64,000 nt of DNA from an uncultured Lachnoclostridium sp. (GTDB taxonomy: Bacteria; Bacillota; Clostridia; Lachnospirales; Lachnospiraceae). Positions 27,442-35,646 of this stretch are shown one piece after another. Within the stretch, counting starts at the first letter, position 1; each line of letters opens with the position of its first letter. The DNA is taken from contig CAMMSL010000010.1 in assembly GCA_946499505.1 (NCBI GenBank), forward strand, positions 1-64,000, in the 5' to 3' direction. The notes beneath the pieces were generated by a model. The model saw nothing but the letters and a program-made list of their open reading frames with translations, was not told the DNA's origin and made no database searches. The translations under genes and the position numbers were made by a program.

Positions 27442-28395
27442 ATGGATTACAGGACATTTACGTGCGCGGTAGAGAAACAGATGAATCAGAAGATGACAGG
27501 AGGTGTTAAGGCAGGGCTTTATACAACGACTAAAAATAATGGAAAAGAACGGACCGGTATACTGATCGAGACGCCGGGAGTCAATATTTCGCCTACAATC
27601 TATCTGGAAGAGTATTATCAGAGTTACAGGAAGGGGGCTGCCCTCGAGAAGATCGTAGATGAGATTATGGAATTCTATGAGGAGATCAAACAGGAAAAGT
27701 CATGGGACTACGAAAAGATCCTGAACTATGAAGGGGTAAGGGACAGGATTGTTTTCAAACTGGTCAATACAGTGAAAAACAGGCAGTTCCTGAGTACAGT
27801 TCCTCACGTTCCGTTTTTGGATCTGTCCGCGGTATTCTATGTGCTGCTTGAAGCGACGTCTGAAGGTACGGCAGCGATGACCGTGAACAAAAACCATATG
27901 AAACAGTGGGATGTAGAGACGGATACTCTCTGGAAGGATGCAGCGCGAAACTCCAGACGGCTTCTTCCAGCAGAATTTTTCACTATGAATTATGCATTGA
28001 AGGAAATATTGAGAAAAAATGTGGGATGCCGTGAAAAAAGTACTGTGGAAAATCTGCTCATCGGAGATACCTGTTCGAGAGACGGGATGTATGTGCTTTC
28101 AAATAAGTTTAGAAATTATGGCGCTGCATGCATTGCCTATCCTCATGTGCTTGAAATGATCGGAGGAATTCTGAGATCTGATTATTATGTGCTCCCAAGC
28201 AGTGTCCACGAAGTTGTGATCGTGCCATACTGTGACAATATCACTGCGGCGGAACTGGATGAGATGGTGAGGGACATTAATCTTACACAGGTGGCGGAAG
28301 AGGAAGTGCTGAGCGATCATGCATATCTGTACGATGTAAAAGCCGGTTACCTGAAACGAGGAACAGAGTTTATGACAGGAGGAGTGGCCGGATGA
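27442..28395 (+). CDS. DUF5688 family protein
   Basis: A 317-residue protein from ATG 27442 (GGAAAGGAG upstream; ATG 27427 is part of that leader). It starts MDYRTFTCAVEKQMNQKM, a pattern typical of DUF5688, with GILIETPGVNISPTIYLEEY, FLDLSAVFYVLLEATSEGTA and the C-terminal YVLPSSVHEVVIVPYCDNI segment that ends in YDVKAGYL. No signal peptide or membrane segment is seen. Family members are abundant in Lachnospiraceae and often respond to plasmid or phage-like contexts, but no biochemical role is established. Its last four bases overlap the adhesin start (ATGA). Confidence 0.82.
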   Translation: MDYRTFTCAVEKQMNQKMTGGVKAGLYTTTKNNGKERTGILIETPGVNISPTIYLEEYYQSYRKGAALEKIVDEIMEFYEEIKQEKSWDYEKILNYEGVRDRIVFKLVNTVKNRQFLSTVPHVPFLDLSAVFYVLLEATSEGTAAMTVNKNHMKQWDVETDTLWKDAARNSRRLLPAEFFTMNYALKEILRKNVGCREKSTVENLLIGDTCSRDGMYVLSNKFRNYGAACIAYPHVLEMIGGILRSDYYVLPSSVHEVVIVPYCDNITAAELDEMVRDINLTQVAEEEVLSDHAYLYDVKAGYLKRGTEFMTGGVAG

Positions 28396-31300
28396 GAAGA
28401 TGGATAAGGAAAGCGGCAGCTCTTCTGGGAACGGGCGCATTGCTCGCAGGATTGTGCATGACCGATGTTGCAGCGGCAGAAGAAAATAACTCTTATCATG
28501 TGACATTCCGGATCCACGGAGAAGGGACAGTGAAGCTGGAAAATGCCGCTCAGGGGGAGAGTGTGCTGGAAGCAGGCGAAAAGACATTGGCTCTTACTCC
28601 GGGCACTTTTGTAAAAGTAACTGCCCGGGCAAGCGATAAAGCAACAGGTCAGGATGGGGAAACAGAAGATAATTCTATGATTTCTATTACAGTATCCACT
28701 TCTGATGGGATTGAGCTGGAGCCGGCGACTATGGAGAAAGCCAATATTTTTACCAGAGAAATCACGGTAACTGAGATTGATAAGGTGGTTGATATTACAT
28801 TTGGAAGCAATATGACGGGCATGGCAAGGGCCGCGAGGCTTTCGGCAGGAGCAAATGAGAAATCCCCGGAGACTGGAGATAAATTTACCGGTACCTGTAC
28901 AGTGAAATCAGTCATTGGCGGCAACGGGCATACGGTTTACGGTGTGACTCTTACAGATTTTACGGGAATCTTGTCAGGGGAAGGAAATGCAGAAGTAAAC
29001 TGCGCGCAGCATTCTGCAGCAGCCCCCGTGGCCGGAATGAAATATAACTATACATTTACGGTTACATCAGTGGATAAAACGTCTGGAAAAGTGACGGGCA
29101 GCCTGTATGTCGTTTCCCAGACTCAACCGGCAACGGGTGCTGTTGACAGTGAAGGGTATCTCATCGGTTATCAGGCTCTTGCCGGAATCTTTTCAATCCA
29201 CCGCGAATATAGTGGAAAACTTCAGTTAAAGAAGGTGTCCGCAAATGCTTCGATGACAATGGATAACGGATGCTATAGTTTGAAAGATGCGAAATATGGT
29301 GTATATTCTGATACAGGATGTACGAAACAGGAGGCGGTCCTGACAGTAAAGGAAGACGGAAGCACAGATACCGTAGAACTTCCGGCTGGCAGGTATTATG
29401 TAAAGGAAATGTCTGCGCCGAAAGGGTACGCTTTGAATGATGAAGTATATACTGTGGATGTGACTTCTGCAAATACAGCTGCTGTGAATGCGGAAGATTA
29501 TCCGCAGAGCGATGCAGTGAGCCTGATGCTTGAAAAGGCGGATGCAGAGACGGCCGGCAACATGCCTCAGGGTCGTGCCTCATTTGCGGGCGCGGAATTT
29601 ACTGTCAAATACTATGCAGGATATTATGAAGGAGACCCTGCAGCAGGGGGAGTGAAAGCTTCGCGGACCTGGGTGTTGAAGACGGATGCGGAAGGAAAGA
29701 TTGCTCTGGCAGACGGGCAGAAAGTATCCGGCGATGCGTTTTATAAGAATTCAAAGGGGGAAAATGTCCTTCCGCTCGGTACAGTTACGATACAGGAGAC
29801 AAAGGCACCGGAAGGATATCTTATCAACGACCAGATGTTTATAAGGCAGATTACATCGTCGGGAACAGGTGAAGAGGTCAATACTTATAATGCTCCCAAG
29901 GTACCGGAGAAGGTGATAAGAGGAGATTTACAACTTGTTAAGTTTTCGCGTGAACCGGAGGAAGATAAGGATCATAAAACTCCACTTGAGGGGATTTGTT
30001 TTGAAATTACTTCCAGGACAACCGGGCAGACAGTAGAAATCGTAACGGATGAAAACGGTTATGCATCTACAGAACAGCTGGGAGATGAGCGTGGGGGACT
30101 GGTGTATGATACCTATATTGTGCACGAAAAAAATACACCGGCCGGATTCGAGCCGGTAGACGATTTTGAGATCACTATATCCGGTGAAGAAGAAACGTTA
30201 TATTATATTCTCGAGGATAAGACGGTTGTTTCGCCTGTGCAGCTTGTAAAGACTGATAGTACAACGGGCAGGACAATCCCTGTATCAGGGTGTGAATTTT
30301 TGCTGCTCGATGCGGACAAAGAAACGATCACTATGACAACGTATTATCCGGAGAAAAAGGTATATGAAACATTTGAGACAAACGAAAATGGAACATTTCT
30401 CTTGCCGGAAAAGCTGCCGGCAGGTGAATATTATTTTCGGGAATTACGTGCGCCGGAGGGTTATCTTCTTTGTAAAGAAGATATAAAGTTTACGATAACA
30501 GAAAGTTATGAATGGGACTCCCCGCTTGTGATCACTTTCCCGGATGCGCCGGCTATGGGAAAGATTGAATTGACAAAGACGGATGCTGATACGGATGAGG
30601 CGCTTGAGGGAGCTGAATTTGAGATTACGGCAGCAGAGGATATCGTTACACCGGATGGGACAGTCCGCGCTCAAGAAGGAGAGCTTGTGGATACAATTGT
30701 TACGGGAGAAGATGGTAAAGCATACTCGGAAGAACTCTTCCTTGGAAAATATACCGTAAAAGAAATAAAACAGCCGGCAGGATATGTGCTTTCAGAAGAG
30801 GAGTGGAGTGTGGAACTCAGTTACAAAGATCAGGAGACAGAGATTGTTACCGAATGTGTCGGAGCGGAAAATACACCGTCAAAATTTGTCCTTGTAAAGA
30901 CAAAGGCGGGAACGGAACAGCATTTATCAGGAGTGAAGTTTGCATTTTGGAGAAAAGAGGAGCCATTACCCGAAGACGAACCAGAATCATCGGCAGAGGA
31001 AGTGCCGGCAGAGGAAGTGCTGACAGAGGAAGCGCCGGCGGAAGAAATAACGGCAGAAGAGCCGGAGAAAGAGTTGTTGATGACCGGAGAGGACGGCACA
31101 TTGACAGTGGAAAGGCTTGTGCCGGGCACCTACTGTATCCAGGAAGTTGAGACAACCCCTGGATATCTTCTGGATGAGACTGTATATGAATTTGCAGTAT
31201 CTGCGGACGGAAAGATTGACGGGGAAGAGATCGGATTTTTGACGGTGGAAAATGCTGCCACAGAAATTGTTCGGACAAAAGCGGTCGATGCGGATACCGG

Positions 31301-31835
31301 AGGACAGGAGCTGCTGCCGCAGGAGTGCAGAGTGATCGATACAGTGAGCATGGTAAATCTGCAGATTGGAACGGAATATATGCTTCGGGGCGTGTTGATG
31401 GATCAGCAGACCGGAGAACCAATACGGGAAAATGATTCTGCTGACGGCGCCATCCTGACAGTGGAGAAAAAGTTTAAGGCAGAAGATATAGAGATGGATG
31501 TTGAGATGGAGTTTGTCTTTGATGCGGCAGCATTTGCAGGCCGGACCATTGTTGTGTTTGAATATCTGTATCAGGAGAATGTGGAGATCAGCCGTCATGC
31601 AGATCTGGAAGATCTGATGCAGCAACTTTATGTAAAGGAGATCGAACAGCAATCCGGTGAAAAGAAAGGTGATGACACAGTAACTGATATACCGAAGACT
31701 GGAGACACAGCCGCCCCGGCTCCGATAGCTGCAATTGCCGCAGGAGCCGGCGGAGCTATCGTGATTCTGACCGTATGTATACGAAAAAGGTATAACAAGG
31801 GTGATGGACACCGGATAAAAAAAGTGGTAGAGTAG
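28392..31835 (+). CDS. Sortase-anchored, multi-domain SpaA/CnaB surface adhesin with VaFE domain
   Basis: A 1147-residue surface protein. Order: signal peptide (1-28, ending near TDVAAAEE); an N-terminal region with a possible beta domain (30-270); six SpaA/CnaB-type domains (from about residue 278 to 965), each opening with a strand such as LQLKKVS, VQLVKTDS, IELTKTDADTDEALEG and closing with a YYVKEMSAPKGYAL-like strand; a VaFE/T-Q ester-bond type domain (about 968-1085, VRTKAVDADTGG, DTVSMVNLQIGTEYMLRGVL, VVFEYLYQE); then IPKTGDT, a membrane helix and a basic tail. CnaB domains self-crosslink through Lys-Asn isopeptide bonds. Domain six holds an Ala/Glu/Pro-rich insertion. It is probably a host- or mucin-binding stalk. 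No sortase or pilin partner is nearby. Confidence 0.9.
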   Translation: MRRWIRKAAALLGTGALLAGLCMTDVAAAEENNSYHVTFRIHGEGTVKLENAAQGESVLEAGEKTLALTPGTFVKVTARASDKATGQDGETEDNSMISITVSTSDGIELEPATMEKANIFTREITVTEIDKVVDITFGSNMTGMARAARLSAGANEKSPETGDKFTGTCTVKSVIGGNGHTVYGVTLTDFTGILSGEGNAEVNCAQHSAAAPVAGMKYNYTFTVTSVDKTSGKVTGSLYVVSQTQPATGAVDSEGYLIGYQALAGIFSIHREYSGKLQLKKVSANASMTMDNGCYSLKDAKYGVYSDTGCTKQEAVLTVKEDGSTDTVELPAGRYYVKEMSAPKGYALNDEVYTVDVTSANTAAVNAEDYPQSDAVSLMLEKADAETAGNMPQGRASFAGAEFTVKYYAGYYEGDPAAGGVKASRTWVLKTDAEGKIALADGQKVSGDAFYKNSKGENVLPLGTVTIQETKAPEGYLINDQMFIRQITSSGTGEEVNTYNAPKVPEKVIRGDLQLVKFSREPEEDKDHKTPLEGICFEITSRTTGQTVEIVTDENGYASTEQLGDERGGLVYDTYIVHEKNTPAGFEPVDDFEITISGEEETLYYILEDKTVVSPVQLVKTDSTTGRTIPVSGCEFLLLDADKETITMTTYYPEKKVYETFETNENGTFLLPEKLPAGEYYFRELRAPEGYLLCKEDIKFTITESYEWDSPLVITFPDAPAMGKIELTKTDADTDEALEGAEFEITAAEDIVTPDGTVRAQEGELVDTIVTGEDGKAYSEELFLGKYTVKEIKQPAGYVLSEEEWSVELSYKDQETEIVTECVGAENTPSKFVLVKTKAGTEQHLSGVKFAFWRKEEPLPEDEPESSAEEVPAEEVLTEEAPAEEITAEEPEKELLMTGEDGTLTVERLVPGTYCIQEVETTPGYLLDETVYEFAVSADGKIDGEEIGFLTVENAATEIVRTKAVDADTGGQELLPQECRVIDTVSMVNLQIGTEYMLRGVLMDQQTGEPIRENDSADGAILTVEKKFKAEDIEMDVEMEFVFDAAAFAGRTIVVFEYLYQENVEISRHADLEDLMQQLYVKEIEQQSGEKKGDDTVTDIPKTGDTAAPAPIAAIAAGAGGAIVILTVCIRKRYNKGDGHRIKKVVE

Positions 31836-31877
31836 AGTCACGAAACGGCCCGGAAGCAGCGGAAAGGACGGATGAAA

Positions 31878-32237
31878 ATGACAAATAACGAATTGCTGCT
31901 GGCGATGAGCAGCATGCTGGATGAAAAACTGAAATCAGAGATGCAGCTAATGTGTGAAGAGATGCAGTCAATGGGACAGGAGCTTAGGACAGAGATGCGG
32001 TCAATGAAAGAAGAACTTCAGTCGGAGATACAATCTGTTCGAGATGAAACTAGGCGAAACAGTCTGATCCTTGAAAATGACGTACTGCCCCGCTTGCAGA
32101 ATATCGAGAGCTGCTACACGGATACCTACAGCCGTTATAGAAGATACGGAGATAAGATGGATGCGGTATTTGCAGATGTTGAACTGCTGAAAAAAGTTGT
32201 GCAGGAGCATTCGGAAAAGCTGCAGAACATTTCCTAG
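31878..32237 (+). CDS. Small coiled-coil protein
   Basis: A 119-residue, highly charged helical protein starting MTNNELLLAMSSMLDEKL; an ATG at 31872 two codons upstream is an alternative. A long heptad region follows (LMCEEMQSMGQELRTEMRSM, then KEELQSEIQSVRDETR), with a near-repeat of EMQSMGQEL / EMRSMKEEL, then ILENDVLPRLQNIESCY and a C-terminal helix (AVFADVELLKKVVQEHSEKL). Short proteins of this type are common in Lachnospiraceae; no function is known. It lies 42 bases after the adhesin gene and may be the third gene of that operon. Confidence 0.7.
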   Translation: MTNNELLLAMSSMLDEKLKSEMQLMCEEMQSMGQELRTEMRSMKEELQSEIQSVRDETRRNSLILENDVLPRLQNIESCYTDTYSRYRRYGDKMDAVFADVELLKKVVQEHSEKLQNIS

Positions 32238-32346
32238 CGAGCTCTGATAAAAAGAAATAGGGCAGCCTGCCATCTCTGATAGCCGAACTGCTGCGATAAA
32301 GTACTTTACATTTTGGGTAAATTATGCTAGGATAAATAAGGTTGTG

Positions 32347-32373
32347 AAGGGGAGCGTTGAAGTTCCCCTTTCA
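32347..32373 (+). terminator. Weak hairpin before tRNA-Arg
   Basis: AAGGGGA and TCCCCTT around GCGTTGAAGT; the T-run is short (TTTC). It may end the adhesin operon. Confidence 0.45.
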
Positions 32374-32383
32374 TAACTGGAAT

Positions 32384-32455
32384 GCGTCTGTAGCTCAGTG
32401 GATAGAGCAATGCCCTCCGGAGGCATGTGCGGCGGTTCGACTCCGCTCAGACGCT
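32384..32455 (+). tRNA. tRNA-Arg (anticodon CCG)
   Basis: A full cloverleaf: acceptor GCGTCTG/CAGACGC, D arm GCTC-AGTGGATA-GAGC, anticodon arm ATGCC-CTCCGGA-GGCAT with anticodon CCG (reads CGG), T arm GGCGG-TTCGACT-CCGCT. CCA is not encoded. Confidence 0.97.
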
Positions 32456-32474
32456 GTATTATTTATAAAAGAGA

Positions 32475-32521
32475 AGATGCTTCATGAGCTTTGATCAGAC
32501 TCGTGAAGCATCTTTCTTTTT
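32475..32521. terminator. Terminator after tRNA-Arg, shared with the converging ABC operon
   Basis: AGATGCTTCA and TGAAGCATCT form a long stem followed by TTCTTTTT on the plus strand. On the minus strand the stem follows the permease stop within a few bases, so it may work both ways. Confidence 0.8.
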
Positions 32522-33320
32522 ATAAGAGATTGATCTTCCTTTTCATAATATAATGTGTCGCAATGTACTGCGCGATTGTTATGATCAGCATCAAGACTGT
32601 ACTGATCGCTATGAGCTTTAAGAAGTAATCTGTCAAGGCGCTTCCTTGAAGAGTGTAAGTCTCATATCCGGGGAAGCATCTGAACACAACCATGAGTATC
32701 ACACTGAGAATCTGTATGACAGTCGAGGTGATAAAGTATGCTGCGATGGCGCCCAGTACCCGATGGCTTGGGAACAGCTGTCCGATGACAACGGAAAAGT
32801 AGATCATGATCACGGAGCTGATCGCGCTGACCAGACAGGTGATGAACAGGATGAGTGCGAATGTACCGATCGAGAAACCGAGTTCGTTTGTCAGGTCATT
32901 GGCAATCATGCTGTAGGCTGTTGTCACGTTGTCCCCTGTTACAAGAAGCAGGATACCGGCGGCAAGGATGATGATATCGGATGCCATCAGGATATATCCT
33001 GAGATGATCTTGGCCCACAGATGCTGCGGCCCCGAGACGGGAAGTGTCCATGAAAGATATCCTTCCTTGCTGAACAGACTGCGGTAAAACCGGAAAGCAA
33101 CCTGCATCCATGTAAAGATCATCAGTGCAGAGAGCAAAAGCGTCATCAGAGAGAAAAAGAGAACAAGGGAGAGCACAAGGGGTTCAGTCACGTTCTCGAA
33201 GTTCAGTCTGTCCATATAGAAAAAACGTGCGATAAAGCATATAAGGAGATAAATTGCGTGCAGCAGGATAAATATTTTAGCGAATGATTTTAAATCGTAT
33301 TTGATCAATTTTCCTAGCAT
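32520..33320 (-). CDS. ABC transporter permease of a GntR/YtrA-type exporter
   Basis: A 266-residue membrane protein with about six hydrophobic segments (for example LLHAIYLLICFIARFFY, LSLVLFFSLMTLLLSALMIF, LIAISTVLMLIITIAQYIA). It begins MLGKLIKYDLKSFAKIFILL, the usual start of ABC-2 type permeases. It overlaps the upstream ATPase gene by seven bases. With the ATPase it should form an exporter, probably for peptides, antibiotics or lipids acting on the envelope; the substrate is unknown. Confidence 0.85.
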   Translation of the reverse strand: MLGKLIKYDLKSFAKIFILLHAIYLLICFIARFFYMDRLNFENVTEPLVLSLVLFFSLMTLLLSALMIFTWMQVAFRFYRSLFSKEGYLSWTLPVSGPQHLWAKIISGYILMASDIIILAAGILLLVTGDNVTTAYSMIANDLTNELGFSIGTFALILFITCLVSAISSVIMIYFSVVIGQLFPSHRVLGAIAAYFITSTVIQILSVILMVVFRCFPGYETYTLQGSALTDYFLKLIAISTVLMLIITIAQYIATHYIMKRKINLL

Positions 33321-34012
33321 TTGAACACCTCCCTGAATAAAGTATCCACAGACTTCCCGTATTTGGTGCGTATTTCATCTACAGTCTCGTTGAACACCAA
33401 CTGTCCGTTCTGAAGGAAGATTACCCGGTCCAGCACATTTTCAATATCGGAAATCAGATGGGTCGAGAGCAGGACAGTAGCATTTTCGTTGTAATTAGTG
33501 AGTATAGTCTGCAAAATATAATCTCTTGCCGCCGGGTCAACTCCGCCGATCGGCTCATCGAGTATGTATAAGTCAGCGTCGCGGCTCATGACAAGCACGA
33601 GCTGTACTTTCTCTTTCGTGCCTTTTGAAAGGGCGTTGATCCGTGTGTTCTGGTCGATCTCAAGTGTGTCGAGCATTTTTATTGCGCGCTCTGTACTGAA
33701 GTTTTTGTAAAAGTCCGAATAATAGGAAAGAATCTCCTTCACTTTCATATGCTCGCTGAAAAAACTGCGGTCCGGAAGATAGGATACGATTTTCTTTGTT
33801 GCTGTTCCGGGTGCAAGACCGTTGATCATAATATGTCCGTCTGTGGGGACAAGAAGCCCGTTTGCAAGCTTGATCAGTGTGGTCTTTCCGCTTCCGTTCG
33901 GTCCCAGAAGCCCTACGATCTGTCCTCGATCGAGTGAAACATTCAGATTGGAAAGGGCGAAAAAGCTGCCGTATTTTTTCGTCAGTCTCTGACATTCAAG
34001 AATCGGTCTCAT
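33314..34012 (-). CDS. ABC transporter ATP-binding protein
   Basis: A 232-residue ATPase. Walker A is GLLGPNGSGKTTLIKLANGL, the signature region is ALSKGTKEKVQLVLVMS (degenerate, LSKGT instead of LSGGQ), and Walker B DADLYILDEPIGGVD, with the switch His in LLSTHLISDIE. It resembles the YtrB/EcsA type of exporter ATPases. It overlaps the GntR gene upstream by four bases and the permease downstream by seven, so all three are coupled. Confidence 0.93.
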   Translation of the reverse strand: MRPILECQRLTKKYGSFFALSNLNVSLDRGQIVGLLGPNGSGKTTLIKLANGLLVPTDGHIMINGLAPGTATKKIVSYLPDRSFFSEHMKVKEILSYYSDFYKNFSTERAIKMLDTLEIDQNTRINALSKGTKEKVQLVLVMSRDADLYILDEPIGGVDPAARDYILQTILTNYNENATVLLSTHLISDIENVLDRVIFLQNGQLVFNETVDEIRTKYGKSVDTLFREVFKC

Positions 34013-34383
34013 TGTAAACCTCCCTTTTTGATTGTGTCCGTTATCATTTCGAGGGTGTCTTCGTCGGAAAAGCCGAGCTTGCGCATCTGTTTGAAAAAAT
34101 CCCGGATGTGCTCCTGCGCAAGATCTGTCCGCATCTCTTTGAGCATGGCGGTATCGTCTGTTATAAAGCGGCCGCTTGTGCGCTGGGAGTGTACGAGCCC
34201 GCAGCGTTCCAGCTCGGACAGGGCTTTCTGCATTGTATTTGGATTGACGGCAGCCTCTACGGCAAGATCGCGTACAGAGGGCAGTTTGTCTCCGGGTTGA
34301 TAGACACCTGAAATGATGTCGTGTTGAATCCGCTCCATCAATTGCAGATAGATGGGACGGTCATTATCCAGATTCCATGGCAT
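34009..34383 (-). CDS. GntR family regulator, YtrA subfamily
   Basis: A 124-residue protein, the short size of YtrA-type regulators. An N-terminal winged helix (about 1-75) shows PIYLQLMERIQHDIISGVY, PGDKLPSVRDLAVEAAVNP and NTMQKALSELERCGLVHSQR, followed by a short dimerising helix (LRKLGFSDEDTLEMITDTIK). It is the first gene of its operon, and a perfect inverted repeat overlaps the promoter, so autorepression relieved by a cell-wall-active compound is likely by analogy with YtrA. Confidence 0.92.
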   Translation of the reverse strand: MPWNLDNDRPIYLQLMERIQHDIISGVYQPGDKLPSVRDLAVEAAVNPNTMQKALSELERCGLVHSQRTSGRFITDDTAMLKEMRTDLAQEHIRDFFKQMRKLGFSDEDTLEMITDTIKKGGLQ

Positions 34384-34407
34384 TTGATCACCTCGTATTC
34401 TTTTTTC

Positions 34408-34460
34408 AGGGAACTGCCTTTGGCAGTTCCCTGCAGAACGAGGGATATCCCTCGTTCTGC
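34408..34460. repeat. Two adjoining perfect hairpins in the GntR leader
   Basis: AGGGAACTGCC-TTT-GGCAGTTCCCT (34408-34432) is followed at once by a 28-base perfect palindrome (34433-34460, first arm GCAGAACGAGGGAT). They lie between the operator and the ribosome binding site of the minus-strand operon. No T-run follows on that strand, so they are not ordinary terminators. Confidence 0.8.
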
Positions 34461-34461
34461 A

Positions 34462-34512
34462 ATTGTATTATTGATATAATACAATAATATATTCGCTATG
34501 GGAAAATGTCAA
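34462..34512 (-). promoter_or_regulatory. Promoter and operator of the GntR/ABC operon
   Basis: On the minus strand: TTGACA (34512-34507), 17-base spacer, TATTAT (34489-34484). ATTGTATTAT-TGAT-ATAATACAAT (34462-34485) is a perfect inverted repeat overlapping the -10 and start point, the probable GntR binding site. Confidence 0.75.
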
Positions 34513-34529
34513 GAGCGTTTTCAGAATTA

Positions 34530-35441
34530 TCAGAGAGTGTTTTCGTTTGCATTAATAATAATGTCTTTCATAGCCGGGTCAAATATGCCCTTTCTCAGCA
34601 TTTCAATTTCATATTTATATGGAGCGTAGGATTTCTTCGGTGCAGTAGGAGAAGGAATATATGGCGTCTCCAGTATTTTCGGGATTTTTTCGAAATCAGG
34701 GTGGTGAACGATATAATTGAGTGCCTCGAACCCGATTTCACCAAAGCCGATATTTTCGTGTCGGTCTTTTGCAGCTCCCGGTTTATTCTTGCTGTCATTG
34801 ATATGAAATACAGCAATCTGCTCTTTGCCGATCACATGATCGAAGTCATTCATAACATCATCAAAATGATGGATGATGTCGTAACCGCTGTCGCTTGTGT
34901 GGCATGTGTCAAAACATACCCTGAGCTTATCATTATGTGTTACACCATCATAAATCCGCGCCAGTTCCTCAAAAGAACGGCCAATCTCGGAACCTTTTCC
35001 AGCCATGGTCTCAAGGGCAATGAAACAGTCTGTGTCCGGAGTAAGCACCTCATTGAGCCCTTTGATGATCTGGGCTGTACCTGTTTCGACCCCGGCTCCC
35101 ACGTGCGCGCCGGGGTGGAGGATAAGTGTGTGGCTCCTGCAGCTTATGGTGCGTTCGATTTCTTTAGCGAGAAATTCGACCGCGAGGGAGAAAGTCTCCG
35201 GTTTTACGGAGTTGCCCAGGTTGATAATGTACGGTGCGTGGACAATGATCTCGTGGATCCCGTGTTCCTTCATATATTCCCATGCGGGCTCGATATTTAA
35301 TTCGCTGATCTCTTTTCTTCTTGTATTTTGCGGCGCTCCGGTATAGAACATAAATGTATCGGCTCCATAGGAAACAGCTTCCTTTGCAGAACCGAGGAGC
35401 ATTTCTTTGCCGCTCATGCCTACGTGTGAACCTAGTATCAT
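34530..35441 (-). CDS. nfo: Deoxyribonuclease IV (AP endonuclease IV)
   Basis: A 303-residue TIM-barrel metalloenzyme, longer by some 20 residues than Escherichia coli Nfo. It opens [20 protein letters not shown] and shows the trinuclear-zinc ligands: His in [24 protein letters not shown], Glu in [49 protein letters not shown] and ILETPYI. It incises DNA at abasic sites for base excision repair. AAGGAG precedes the start. It has its own promoter and is divergent from argS. Confidence 0.95.
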   Translation of the reverse strand: MILGSHVGMSGKEMLLGSAKEAVSYGADTFMFYTGAPQNTRRKEISELNIEPAWEYMKEHGIHEIIVHAPYIINLGNSVKPETFSLAVEFLAKEIERTISCRSHTLILHPGAHVGAGVETGTAQIIKGLNEVLTPDTDCFIALETMAGKGSEIGRSFEELARIYDGVTHNDKLRVCFDTCHTSDSGYDIIHHFDDVMNDFDHVIGKEQIAVFHINDSKNKPGAAKDRHENIGFGEIGFEALNYIVHHPDFEKIPKILETPYIPSPTAPKKSYAPYKYEIEMLRKGIFDPAMKDIIINANENTL

Positions 35442-35470
35442 AATGATCTCCTTTTCATAGATAAAATGAT

Positions 35471-35529
35471 GTTGGGGGCGAAAGCCCCCAACTACGATTC
35501 ATTATAAAATAAATCACGCGTTTTCTCAA
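35471..35529 (-). promoter_or_regulatory. nfo promoter with start-proximal hairpin
   Basis: On the minus strand: TTGAGA (35529-35524), 17-base spacer, TATAAT (35506-35501). Immediately downstream the transcript would fold GTTGGGGGC-TTTC-GCCCCCAAC (35492-35471), a strong 5' hairpin. Confidence 0.7.
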
Positions 35530-35582
35530 GATAGCAGATTTATGTCTGGCGGAGTGACTTCTGTGAATTTCCCAACGAAAAC

Positions 35583-35611
35583 TTGCCGTTAACCTTTATA
35601 CATGGTAGAAT
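35583..35611 (+). promoter_or_regulatory. argS promoter
   Basis: TTGCCG (35583-35588), 17-base spacer, TAGAAT (35606-35611). An ATG at 35602 lies inside it, so it cannot be the start codon. Confidence 0.55.
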
Positions 35612-35646
35612 ATCTTTCATACGGACGAAGAGGAGTGTGGAAGATA

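Noticed and set aside
35602-35646. ATG 35602 as argS start
   Set aside because: It overlaps the predicted promoter -10 and lacks a ribosome binding site; the family's N terminus begins at GTG 35647.
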